64,000 bases of DNA from Ditylenchus dipsaci (taxonomy: Eukaryota > Nematoda > Chromadorea > Rhabditida > Anguinidae): contig SADC01000052.1 in assembly GCA_004194705.1 (NCBI GenBank), forward strand, positions 62,001-126,000, in the 5' to 3' direction. Below the pieces are notes generated by a model. That model was not told where the DNA came from and searched no databases. It was given only the letters and a program-made list of their open reading frames with translations. Positions within the stretch are counted from its first letter, which is position 1; every line of letters starts with the position of its first letter. Positions 35,733-46,950 of the stretch are shown one piece after another. A program made the translations under genes and the position numbers.

Positions 35733-36323
35733 TTATAAAAGCAAGCAAAAACCAACTTTTTTAGTCTTAGGTTTGGTGAGTGTGACTGTTGGAGTCTCAT
35801 GTTTGGAATTAGGCAGCACATCCATATTAAGTGGGAGCACATCTATTAGTCTGGTTTTTTCCTTTTTAGGCAGCTTGGGAGTCTTCATGATCCTAGCATA
35901 ACCCGGTCCTACCTCATCCTCCTCAAACTCTATTTCTGCATGGCTGGGCAGGGTCAGGCGATGGTACTTGTAAAAATGGTTAAAGCTAATTCACAGCAAA
36001 CTCAAACACACTCACAACAAATATTTTACATGTGTCAAAATTATAAAATTTTATACAACCCACCTGTAAAGTTGCATCCAGAGAAGAACTGCGACTGTTC
36101 AGTTTTTGAGCAACAAAGCCGGAGCTGGAAGTGCTGAAATGGGCTTTTTGTTTGGTGTAAGTGCCGCTGTTACTGTTGCTATCCAGGAAATCTTCTTGTT
36201 TGGAGTTATCTCCATTGTTTTTGCTTCTAAAGCAGCACAAGAGTGCTGAGGCTGCATTACTGGGTTTGCTAGATGGAGAATGAGAAGAATGATTATTTTT
36301 TCTAGAAGTTTGACCATTGTCTT
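35733..36323 (-). CDS. C-terminal exons of a protein ending in a CaaX motif (CLLL)
   Basis: The exon at 36064-36323 follows CTGTTTAG and encodes a Ser/Asn/Lys-rich segment with ASALLCCFRSK, ending SSSLDATLQ at CAG/GTGGGT. It joins in phase to 35733-35966 (acceptor TTTTTACAAG), which reads YHRLTLPSHAEIEFEEDEVG, then PGYARIMKTPKLPKKEKTRL and so on, to KTKKVGFCLLL and a stop. CLLL is a CaaL box of the type used by geranylgeranyltransferase I, with lysines just before it, so a membrane-anchored C-terminus is likely. CCF in the upstream exon could be palmitoylated. I do not recognise the family. Upstream exons are missing; 38535-38585 is a candidate but needs a linking exon. Confidence 0.7.
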
Positions 36324-36399
36324 CTAAACAGTAATATTTCACGAAGTTATTTCAAAGAACTAAGAACTCAAGCCAGGTAAGATAAAACTTAAGAGTCAG

Positions 36400-36930
36400 T
36401 CAAATCTCAATAATCCGTCACTAAGCGATGGGATTCCGATATTTTTAAATTTTATTTGTTAAAAAGGTTGAGTTTCGATATTAACTGCCATTAATTATGC
36501 CAACAATCAATCGCTATCCTTTTTTGAAAAACTAGAAGATGGATTACTGAGGGGTAAAGCAGGGTAATCAGACTTTTTTTATAAAAAAGAAATTTCGACC
36601 ATTTTTGAGTAAAAGTGTGATTTCATCCAGTGCTTATTGCTATTTTGAAGCGAAAAAAGGATTTTGACTGAGAAGACTCTAAAAACTCAAAAATAAAAAA
36701 GATTTGGGGTCCCAAAAAGACGACAAATCTTTTTAAAAAGAACGTGTGGGCCCTTGGGTAAGGGCATAATTGTTGGTATTTACAAAAATGAAAGTCTTTG
36801 GTCCTATTTGTACTAGACTTACCAAGAAAAGCTAGCTAAAAGTCCATAAAAGGATACGCCTAGTATATTAGATACTAGGCGGTAACGGATTTTTTTGGGA
36901 TGACAGATTTTCGAGGGTTAACTGTGTGGA
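36400..36930. mobile_element. Pogo-like element, eroded ends
   Basis: CAGTCAAATCTCAATAATCC near 36398 and the inverse of the right end (CAGTTAACCCTCGAAAATC) fit the family pattern. The interior has ACTAGGCGGTAACGGAT, as in the elements at 11012 and 34250. Confidence 0.5.
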
Positions 36931-37271
36931 TAGATAATAGTCATATAATAATCTATAACAATAGTGATATAATCAATTAGAAGGTATTTCCTGCTATTAT
37001 TTAGGCCAACACTTGCAAATAAAGAAATATAAAAAACAGATGAGTAACAACTAATTGAATTAACCTTTCACATGTTCAACTCTTTTTATTGTTGATGTTC
37101 ATTAAATGCAACTCAACCCGCACCAAGACTGGTTTCGCCTGCTCTCTTTGTTCTCATAATTAATTACAAAAAATTGTTCTTAAATCAAAAAGGCATAATT
37201 TTAAATTTAGATGTACAAAGAGTCATGTATGGCCACGTGGATATATTTTTTGCTAACTATGCTATTAATTA
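36931..37271. other. No gene seen
   Basis: AT-rich spacer with no feature that I can support. Confidence 0.4.
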
Positions 37272-37772
37272 CAGTCAAACCTCGTTATAAGATACACCCA
37301 GGGACAGACCTCAGCTGTATCTTATAACGAGGTGTATCTTATATAGAGGGTGTATCATAAGTCCTGGTAGAGGACTTACATATTTCATTTGATAAGTCCT
37401 GAAAAAGGACTTACATGATACTAATAATAAGTCCTTTTACAGGACTTACATGAAACAACTACTAAGTCCTGCTGCAGGACTTAGCGGAACAAAAAGCTTT
37501 CCGCAACAAAAAGTTGAAAAATTTGCACTAAAAATGGCGGCAATTCAAAAATTTTGTATATTTTTATGGACTGTATCTTATATCGAGTGACATTTTATTG
37601 AACGGGATCAAGCTCAGGTGTATCTTATAACGAGGTGTATCTTGTATCGAGTGTATCTTATATAGAGGGTTCGTTTGCCTTAATTTAGTTCAGACCAACC
37701 AAATCTTCTTTAGGTGTATCTTATAACGAGGTGTATCTTATATCGGGTGTATCTTATAACGAGGTTTGACTG
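37272..37772. mobile_element. Pogo-like MITE (GATACACC family), copy B
   Basis: A 501-bp copy of the 9531-10214 element in inverse orientation, with CAGTCAAACCTCGTTATAAG ends and TA on both sides. It keeps the four AAGTCCT/AGGACTT hairpins intact, and its uninterrupted TA at 37419-37420 is the empty-site counterpart of the insertion at 9885-10067. Confidence 0.92.
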
Positions 37773-38534
37773 TATTTCAACATGTAAACACATTTCCACC
37801 TGAAATACAGTTATATAATTTGTCTAAAAGTGGAAATACACATCGGCATAGCTAAAAATGCAGTGTGGGTTGAAAGATCATGCTCACGCGTTCTAAATGG
37901 TCCCCGCCAGTTCAAAAAAATTAACTAATGATTGATCTTCTGTTCGTATTTTTTAACTTGGTTTCTAACAAAGCAAGGCCTTGAATTTAATTTTAGGTAA
38001 AGTTTTGTTCGAAACTCAATAAAAAAAAGTTCTACGTAAATCCAACGATTAGGAAAATTTTTTGAATTGGCGGGAAATCATTAAGAACGCGTGATGATGG
38101 TCATTTAAGATAGTGAGTCACCGATATTTTAAAACATTTTGAAGAAGCAAAACCGTGCGCGACATAGCAAAAACTGGCGGGCAGCGTTTTAATTTTTGAC
38201 TTTTGAGCATCAAATCTAATATTGATGACCTCAGATTGCTTTTAAAACCAGGCATAGATTTTTTGAAAAAAAAAGTTTAAAAATAAGACAAATGTCCTTC
38301 AATGTCACACACGGGCATGCCTCTCTAATAGTAATTTATAGAAAACTTATTATTTTGCGTATTAACGACAACTTATAATCATTATACCAAATGTAAGTCG
38401 ATAATTAATTTTATACAAAATTAAAATTGCAAAAATCAGGATGTGTTAAAAAAGCAAAAGAGAGTGAAAATGAAACAAAAACATGGAATTTAAGCTCTCC
38501 TTTGCTATATTGGAAGACTTAATCAATCACTTAC

Positions 38535-38585
38535 CCCGGAGCTATTAGTTAGTTCAGTAATCCAGGCATGCATTCTTACTGCCGC
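38535..38585 (-). CDS. Candidate 17-codon internal exon
   Basis: Acceptor ACAAAG/GCGGCAG and strong donor CGGG/GTAAGT bound a phase 0-0 open exon reading AAVRMHAWITELTNSSG. The other two frames hit stops at once. It may belong to the CaaX-protein gene, but the phases do not join directly to 36323. Confidence 0.45.
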
Positions 38586-38782
38586 CTTTGTTTTTTAATC
38601 CTAAACATTTTCAGGAACAACACAATGTGACAGAAAGCAACAAAATGCTCCGCAGACAGATTCCGAATTTGAAAAAAATTTAAATTTTGTCCATTCTCGC
38701 ATAGATCTTTTTAGGCCAGTATTGTCAGAATAATAGATGCGTTTAGTAACTTTTGCATAATGCGGGTATTAAAAAATCGACC

Positions 38783-39013
38783 CTACTAGCGAATACCCCC
38801 CCCCCAACGATTTTCACTTTTTTTACTTTAGTAAAAAGTACCCAAATTTATGTCCCAGACCCCGGAAAATGTGCGCAAACTCTTCATTAGTCACAACTTC
38901 CGTACGCTGGCCTACCCCCAAGCCTAAGGGCTAAGCCTAAACTTGTTGTTTGCAAGGGTAGTTACAGCAATTTTTAAAGGTCGGATGCTTGGGGGGGGGG
39001 TATTCGCTAGTAG
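38783..39013. mobile_element. MITE with C10/G10 tracts in its terminal repeats
   Basis: CTACTAGCGAATACC followed by a run of about ten C, matched at the right by a run of about ten G then GGTATTCGCTAGTAG. The centre is unrelated and includes an AACATACGC-family remnant (about 38895-38950). Confidence 0.7.
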
Positions 39014-39582
39014 CGCCAAAAAATCATTTTCGCAGTTTTCGACAAAGTAGATTCAAAATTAGTGCCCGCCAATTCGATTTTTTTTTTCCTAATTATTGAA
39101 CTTGTGTAAGGTTTTTTAACACCTACAGGATCGACTGTCACAAATGTATATTCTGGTAAAGAAACTCACGCTCTACAAGATGGCGCGAATCGAAAATTCA
39201 AAAACGTGAATTGAACGGTCAAGTGGTACTATTTTTGAATTGGCGCCAAAAAAATTTGCTACCTTTTTTAAAGTACCTGTGACATTTTTTTCACAAATCA
39301 TAATGCTTTCATGTTCGAATTGAATTTGTAGGATTTTCGATGCTCTTTCTTCTCATGCTAGCGTTTTTTGTATTTTGTGATTTGAAAAAAATTTTAGTCG
39401 ATTAAATTAAAAACTTCGCTTTTTAAAAAAACAGTGTTTTAGAACGCTGACATTCTGCTGCGCATATTCACACCAAATGTGATACATTTGAACCGCAAGA
39501 CACTAGCTCAAAAGATTGGTTTATATCGAAAAAATTTTCGGTATATTTTATTTTTTGCAAATACCATATTTTTACGCATTAA

Positions 39583-39944
39583 AGGGAGGGGGGGGGTAAA
39601 GCCATTTAGGTTTGAAAAAGCTTCCGCAGTGCAGTGCGTAAGTGCTCGCGTTTTTTGGCCCAAAATGGTGTTTTTTGGTGTTGCAGGTTCAAACCCACGT
39701 AGGGGCACACTATTTTTTGGCTTTTTTGGGCAGTTTAGAGGTAATTAGACTTTTTTGACGCCAGAATCGGGATCAGCGACCCAAATTACCTCTAAACTGC
39801 CCAAAAAAGCCAAAAAAAAGTGTGCCCTACGTGGGTTTGAACCTGCAACACAAAAAAAAACACCATTTTGGGCCAAAACGCGAGCACTTACGCACTGCGC
39901 CATGGAAGCCAATTTTTCAAACCTAAATGGCTTTCCCCCCCCCT
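39583..39944. mobile_element. TTAA-flanked palindrome made of two head-to-head tRNA-like SINE heads
   Basis: AGGGAGGGG... at the left and ...CCCCCCCCCT at the right are flanked by TTAA (39579-39582, 39945-39948). Each arm has A box GCAGTGCGTAAGTG and B box GGTTCAAACCC (plus at 39628-39699, minus at 39835-39905), followed by a CCTCTAAACTGCCCA-type tail. The matching place in the right arm of the host palindrome has a single TTAA (40609-40612), so the 4-bp duplication is proven by an empty site. TTAA targets are typical of piggyBac-like elements. Confidence 0.88.
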
Positions 39945-39984
39945 TTAAGACAGGAAATACTTGCTCACTTATTTATTATTATAG

Positions 39985-40580
39985 GTAGAACACAATATGC
40001 TGAACACGATGCTGCCAGTTGTCTCTGCATGGTTGATGGATAAAGTGCGCCAAATCGGGTCTGAAAGATGACAAGTAGAGGGTGGTCAAAATTTAGGTGA
40101 GCATCACCAGGTTTTGGAGTGGAACGCTATCATCCTTATACCACCCGTAAACTCATTATACATCAAAATGACCGCAAAGAATTTGGCTATTTAACTACAT
40201 TAAAATTAAGTTGTCATCGTCTCTATAGTCGAGACAATCAACCTCATGTTTGTTAGGGTAAGGACTTAAAAAATGTACTTGTACTTTCTACGTACTATTA
40301 CCTTTTTCGTAACTTTTTTTTCGTAACTTTTCGCAGTATGAAAAGCTATTACGTAACTTTTCATACTTCTATTTCATACTTGCGGTCATTTTGATGTATA
40401 ATGAGGTTACGGGTGGTATAAGGATGATAGCGTACCACTCCAAAACCTGGTGATGCTCACCTAAATTTTGACCAACCTCTACTTGTCATCTTTCAGACCC
40501 GATTCGGCGCACTTTATCCATCATCCATGCATAGACGACTGGCAGCATCGTGTTCAGCATATTATGTTCTACCGATAATA
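39985..40580. mobile_element. Inner palindrome with ATGCTGAACACGATG ends
   Basis: GGTAGAACACAATATGCTGA ... and the inverse ...TCAGCATATTATGTTCTACC enclose paired arms (CATCACCAGGTTTTGGAGTG with CACTCCAAAACCTGGTGATG). The word TGCTGAACACGATG is shared with the centre of the foldback element at 50746-52499. Confidence 0.75.
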
Positions 40581-40886
40581 ATAAATAAGTGAGCAAGTAT
40601 TTCCTGTCTTAATGAGTAAAAATATGGTATTTGCAAAAAATAAAATATACCGAAAATTTTTTCGATATAAACCAATCTTTGAGCTAGTGTCTTGCGGTTC
40701 AAATGTATCACATTTGGTGTGAATATGCGCAGCAGAATGTCAGCATTCTAAAACACTGTTTTTTTTAAAAAGCGAAGTTTTTAATTTAATCGACTAAAAT
40801 TTTTTTCAAATCACAAAATACAAAAAACGCTAGCATGAGAAGAAAGAGCATCGAAAATCCTACAAATTCAGTTCGAACATGAAAGC

Positions 40887-42157
40887 CCCCCCCTTGAACG
40901 AGCTATCGATTATTTTCTAAGCCAAAGTTCAAAATTCTGTAAAGGCAGATCGGCTCGGAATGACATGGCAGTTTTTAGATATACAATGTCAAAATTTAAT
41001 CTTTGTTTAATTTCCTTGGGGTTTGGGCTAAAGACCATCCATCAGACCACTTGGCCTCAATTTACAGGGAGGGGGTCAAAAACGATTGTGTTATGGCACT
41101 GTATACCAAAATTCTGGGCTAATCTGGGCCGAGGTTTAAAAGGGGCATGCCCGTGCCCGACACAGAGAAAAAGCGGGAACCAGCAGTTTTTTTTCTTCCT
41201 CGAACATCTTTTATGTGCCCTCTGCTCCTGACTTTTTAAGTTTTCTGCCTAATTTTCAAAAGTAGTATAAAGTCATCGATGTTAGATTTGACGCAAAACG
41301 AGTATATTTTGGAACGAATTAAAAAAATTTGCTGGTCCCGCCTTTATTAAAAAACCTTTAAAGATAGCCCTTTTAAAGATCAATCTCTGTTTTAGTATTG
41401 CTTACTAAATGACCCAACAAAATTACAATAAATAATAAAGATTTGTACACAAACTAGAACAAAAGACGGCACAAACAAACGGACGGTGAAGGGCATTGGA
41501 TTTGGTAATATTAGTAATACTAATATAGCGGCTACAGGAAATGTTCAACGGAAAGTGGATGGTTGTTCTTATTATCCAAGACTATTTGTTGTTGTCGTAA
41601 ACAAGGAGTAGGATTTGAATACAGGCAGGGAGAGCAGGCAGGTAATATCTGTCATCTGCTTTATTGCCTTCCCTCTACATGATGATCTAGGTGAGCAGAA
41701 CTGCCGACAACCCACATTAATTGAGCCGTTTATTTCTTTATAAAGGGCGATTTTCCCTATTTTATTGCTAGACTTTTTTCCCTGAAATTTTTACTCCTTT
41801 TTTGCAGTCCAAATTTTTCAAATCCTTCAACATATTTGGAGGCACCTAGTGTTGCAAGCAAGTCAAATTTAGAAAGCTAAAAAAAGTATTGAGAATTTGT
41901 GCAAAAAAACTAAAATTGTAGGTGAGGTCGGCAATAAGATAAGTACCGCACGCACTCAGTAAACCTAAACTCGAGCAAATTTCTGAAAATCAACATTTTT
42001 TATTAGGTGCATGCTTATTGCTTATTACCTTATTCTCTCTAATAGAGCGGTAGGTCGTTCTATTATTCAACCCCCAGCTTTTTTTGACTTCACGTTAGAA
42101 ATGGAATAAAATACAATTTACCCGCTCAATTTTGGCCTCAACCAGGGATGAGATTTC
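40887..42157. other. No gene seen
   Basis: About 1.3 kb. One open frame at 40965-41231 lacks splice or motif support. The remaining sequence shows no repeat that I can define. Confidence 0.35.
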
Positions 42158-42332
42158 GCGTCTAAATAGACTTTATTAGACGCATTTCACGTCTAGATAA
42201 AGCCTATTTAGTTTGAATAAGTCTATTTAGACGTACGCCTATTTTAGACGTAAAGTCTATTTAGACGTGAAGTCTACTTAGACATACGTCTATTTTAGAC
42301 GTGAAGTCTATTTAGACGTAAAAGTCTAACAG
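42158..42332. repeat. Array of a palindromic unit, GTCTATTTAGACG
   Basis: About twelve copies, in both orientations, of CGTCTAAATAGAC / GTCTATTTAGACG with 3-8 base spacers such as TGAA or TA, within 175 bp. Each unit is nearly self-complementary. No array of this unit occurs elsewhere in the window. Confidence 0.75.
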
Positions 42333-43470
42333 AAATTTATTTGAATTTAGCTTTTTTATACCACTTTTTGTGTTCTTATTGTTTAAACAAGTCAAAATTA
42401 TATTATGGCAATCAGCACAAGTAATAAATACTTCTGTTTCACACTTTATTAGTTATGAACAGTGTTTGCAAATCGTGTGCAAACCTAAATAATAGTACTG
42501 AAACTGCAAATTTACCCATGCAGACCCCCAAACCAGAGCTGAGTACCAAATAGTCTAGTGGATATCCACTTGAATGTCTTGAAAATTTTTAATTTTATTT
42601 AAGTTTGAGAAAAACCATTCTATGATACGTGAAATGATGTGGCTTATTTGGTTTGTTATTACCGAAACTGTGATTTTACCCACCCGAACTCAAAACCCGA
42701 TGTAGTTTCTTCCTGGGTTAGATGGATATCGATCTTGCGTAGAGAGTTGGGTTTCTTAGGACCTAAATTGCAATTTAACTTATCCCGGTCCCAATGCCCG
42801 AGGTAAGTATTCTTTGAATCAGGTGGATTTTCAAGATATCCATCTGAATAGCTTAAAAATTTATTTTTTTGAAAAATGAAAAATTAACAATTTTTTCTTA
42901 CTTATTTAATCCTTCTTATTGTAAGGAAGTTCTTCTTATTGTTAAAACAAGCCAAATTAATGTTATGGCAATCAACATAAATAACAAATACTTTCGCTTC
43001 ACACTTTATTGGCCATTAACTCGATTTTTAAATAATTGTAAAGAAATTGTTTTTGATCATTGATCGAAGCATAATTATCGACGATGTCTTTTCACTGGTT
43101 AAACGATTCCTAAGGTCTGTTGCAACTAAGCCCAATTAAGAAAACGCCCTTTCGCTAGATGTGCTAGACGCTTGAATACACAGTATTTCTCGGGCTACTT
43201 TTGACAGGATGGAGTAGACCTATTTATTTTTGATTTGTTGTTAGTTATGTATCATTCAGTAAGCTTCATACCTTTTCGTTGTCTTTCCAGAATTTTAATG
43301 AATCAATGTTAAATCCAGGGGTGGATGAATACTTTTCCAACTCGTCTTCCAAAACATCAACAACGTCGACAGGGAAATCGATTTGCCTCTGACCAGGTTC
43401 TGGAGCTGCAATGTCTCTCACATATTTTTGGGCAAGCATCTTGACTATTCGTCGTCCCTTAATTATGCTA

Positions 43471-44404
43471 ACACGGGAAAGGCACGACCACCCCGTGCGC
43501 TATCAAAAAACCTTATATACCAAAAGATAGCCCTAACTGAGCTTGTTATCATCTTGCAATCAAAATTTCCTATGGAGCAGTCTAGGCCGAAATATTCCAC
43601 TTTTAAAGTTGTAAAATTGATCAGCTGGAATATACCAACAATAAATGGCAGTAATAAACATGTCAGTATGGCGCAGTGGGATCGTTGCGAACGCTCTTTT
43701 TTTCATATTTTTTTCGCTGATTCAAATAATTTTGGACAACTATCAACAAAACTCAATCTCACAATCAATTTAATTTTTTGACGCATTGTTAATTGTAATT
43801 TTCGGATAATTTGTAATTTCAATTGTAATTTATTCCTGGCGCACTTGTGGTTACATTGATGGCCAAGTACGATTCCTCACACCAATTGAAGTTTGCTTTC
43901 CTCCAAATTTGTCACGAAATTGTTGGGAACCAAATTGTGCAAACATAAGCTTCATTTGTTGCTCCTATTGTGATCAGTATATCTGTTTCGACCATTTTGT
44001 TGTGGACAAGCATTGCCATTGATTATTTGTTAATCGCCAATAAAAAAATGCGTCAAAAAATTAAATTGATTGTGAGATTGAGTTTTGTTGATAGTTGTCC
44101 AAAATTATTTGAATCAGCGAAAAAAATATGAAAAAAAGGAATGATTCGAGTGGGAGTCGAACCTGCGACATGAAAAAAGAGCGTTCGCAACGATCCCACT
44201 GCGCCATACTGACATGTTTATTACTGCCATTTATTGTTGGTATATTCCAGCTGATCAATTTTACAACTTTAAAAGTGGAATATTTCGGCCTAGACTGCTC
44301 CATAGGAAATTTTGATTGCAAGATGATAACAAGCTCAGTTAGGGCTATCTTTTGGTATATAAGGTTTTTTGATAGCGCACGGGGTGGTCGTGCCTTTCCC
44401 GTGT
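43471..44404. mobile_element. Palindrome (ACACGGGAAAGG ends) carrying a tRNA-like sequence in one arm
   Basis: The arms 43471-43783 and 44049-44404 are inverted copies that include GCTATCAAAAAACCTTATAT and TAAACATGTCAGTATGGCGC. The spacer is about 265 bases. On the minus strand the right arm has an A box (ATGGCGCAGTGGGATCG) and a B box (GGTTCGACTCC) about 35 bases apart. The left arm keeps the A box but lacks about 45 bases with the B box. It is inserted in the hAT transposase. Confidence 0.85.
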
Positions 44405-45374
44405 AAGCATTTGTTTTTCAAATCTTCGAAGTATTTAACTTGCTTCACTGAAATTCCACGTCGGCACATTATTCGTCACTTGTGAAAGCTGATTTTTCAC
44501 AAGTGGGTCAAGAAACGCGGCTGATAAAGGAGCAATACTTTGCATTTCACTAATTTTTAGATCAAAAGCCTCTAGTCCAGCAAGTCCAAAGCACCCTATT
44601 AGTGTGGTATCTCCATATGTTACAACTTCTTGGAAATACTTTCTCAAATTAGCAATGCGTGGAATGATTAAAGAAATAGTAACAGTTTTATCTCTCTAAA
44701 AGTTAGCTATACTCCTGTATATACAACACTGAGCCATACCTGCAGATCTTTAACAACTTTGTTGATCGTATTCATGATATCACCGAAAATAACAAAATCA
44801 TTTTGGTGGACAATTAGGTCACTTAGTTGTTCCACTAGTTCTGGTGCCAATAACTCAGTTTCTTTTTGAATCAACTCAACATTACCGAGAAAAGCATTCA
44901 CCATTATTTCATTGGAAATCCACCTAGTGGTAGCAGGTGCCACAAGAGAGTTTTGTGAAGCTGCTCGAAGATTGGAAATGCATCTAGCGCTTGTGATAAA
45001 GGTTCGAAGAGAAGACAGTTCTGAGCCAAATGTATTTAATCGTGCAATTGCTCGTTTACTTAATCGGCTTGCAGCATATGGTGTGACCGTTCTTTTAGCT
45101 ATAGTACTTAACATATGGCATCAACATGAATTGTATTTTTCTAAAAACGGGCGCAGTTTATTTCGGCTAAAATCAGCTTACACCGGATAACCATTTTAAC
45201 AAAAAGTAAATTTGGGCAGGAATATTTTATACAGCAACATACCCCTCTGCCGAAACGCTAACTTCATGTTTGCTCCTTCATCGGTTATCACCGCAATTTT
45301 TTTCGTTTCATTTTCATCAAATCCAAATCCTCCCAAAATCTTTACAAACTCTGCATATACATTGTCAGCTCGGA

Positions 45375-46950
45375 CACGGACAATTGTTCCCGGCGCCGAT
45401 TGTTCCCGGCGGCCGATTGTTCCCGCTTATATAAAAGGGACAATTGTTCCCGCCCTATATAAAATGACCGATTGTTCCGGCTAGTATAAAAGGGACAATT
45501 GTTCCCGGCATATATAAAATGACCGATTGTTCCCGGCCAGTATAAAAGCGACAATTGTTCCCGGCATATGTAAAATGACCGATTGTTCCCGGCGACCGAT
45601 TGTTCCGGTGACCGATTGTTCCCGGCTGGTATAAAAGGGACAACTGTTCCCAGTTTACATGAGAAACCAGTTTTAAACCTGTCAGTACTATAAAAGCGTA
45701 CTCTCTCCTAGAACATTCCGCTTCATGAATGGTTATTACTAACTTTACTGTCCTTTCCCATACGACATCAAAACGAAATAATAACACAACAACAAAGATA
45801 AAGTTCTACTGATCTATCACGAAATTGTGAGCCAGTCCACGGAGGTAATCAATTAGATTAATTTGAGGATAGCGCTGGACTCTCCCCAAGATCCTAGGAT
45901 CAGCTTCTCCTGACATACGCTGCCTACCATGCGCCTAAGGCTTCACCTAAAAACTAAGTTTAAGTCGAAAAAAGTTAGGATGAAATGATTGGGATAAAAT
46001 AAGTGTGTACAGTACTATCACAGGTGTCCCGATGCGGCAACCTGTAATCCAGGGTCTTAGCTGGTCGTACTGAGGTGTTGTTACTTAAGTGCTAGTTACC
46101 AGCTATTGGCTGTAGGGTAGTCAGAAAAATCTGACGGGTGGTCTAAAGCCCCAAAAAGGTCATTTTACCTACACCTTCTTTGGAGTTTTATAGTCTTTTT
46201 TATTTACAACGTTTTTCGAAAAGCCTGACGGGAAAGGAAGTTTTAGCCCCCCCTGCCTACACCTAGAGGCGTATCCAGGAAAATTTTTCGCGGCGGGAGG
46301 GGGGGGGGGTGGATGTGTTGCTAAAGCACCCAAAAGTCATTTTACCTACACCTTTTTCCTACACAAAAATCAATATAAAATAATGGCGCCCAAGTGAGGG
46401 CTCCTAAATGAGGGCGTCCAAATGAGTTGCGCCCAAATGAGTGTGTACGAACTAGCAGCTTACATTGTTTTGTGCAACTATTTGCTCACCGTGATCGATG
46501 CGGGCAAGTAGATTAGCAATGAAATTAAAATCCATATCGGCACTAAAGTATTTGTCGATAAAAGAGGGAGAGATAAAAAAGGGAGAGTAAAATATGGGCA
46601 CGAAAGGTGAATAACAACAGCAATATCAAAAATAAATCCAAAACTTGAAAAATAAAACTGTCTTCAAGAGCTATATAATAGCCGGAACAATTGTCCCTTT
46701 TATATAAGCCGGGAACAATCGGTCGACGGAACAATCGGTCATTTTACATATGCCGGGAACAATTGTCGCTTTTATACTGGCCGGGAACAATCGGTCATTT
46801 TATATATGCCGGGAACAATTGTCGCTTTATACTAGCCGGGAACAATCGGTCATTTTATATAGGACGGGAACAATTGTCCCTTTTATATAAGCCGGGAACA
46901 ATCGGCCGCCGGGAACAATCGGCGCCGGGAACAATTGACACGTACCGTTG
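45375..46950. mobile_element. Foldback element with tandem-repeat arms (GGAACAATTGTCC units)
   Basis: The left arm (45375-45650) and right arm (46680-46945) are arrays of alternating units: CCGGGAACAATTGT then CCCTTTTATA, and CCGGGAACAATCGG then TCATTTTATA, in opposite orientation at the two ends. Each repeat contains the palindrome ACAATTGT. The unique centre (45650-46680) has an AACATACGC-family remnant and C/G runs. It sits within the hAT transposase. The flanks GGACACG and GACACG are similar, but no clean target duplication is seen. Confidence 0.82.
46385..46448 (+). repeat. Short tandem repeat, GCGCCCAAATGAG units
   Basis: About four degenerate copies of GGCGCCCAAATGAGT-like units of about 15 bases, inside the centre of the 45375-46950 element. 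Confidence 0.5.

Larger units (their letters stand above)
39305..40886. mobile_element. Large palindrome with nested elements
   Basis: The left end GCTTTCATGTTCGAATTGAA and right end CAGTTCGAACATGAAAGC are inverted. Pairing continues through GCTAGCATGAGAAGAAAGAG, the CAAATGTATCACATTTG blocks and the ATTTTTGCAAATACC region. The inner part (39985-40580) is another palindrome. The left arm alone carries the 362-bp insertion at 39583-39944. Open frames inside are mirror artefacts. Confidence 0.88.

Noticed and set aside
44140..44212. Functional tRNA gene on the minus strand
   Set aside because: A and B boxes are present, but no consistent cloverleaf with anticodon stem and acceptor pairing could be drawn. 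It sits inside a mobile palindrome.
43383..44406. Two similar open frames on opposite strands (MEQSRPKYSTF...)
   Set aside because: They are mirror images produced by the two arms of one palindrome. No protein family fits.
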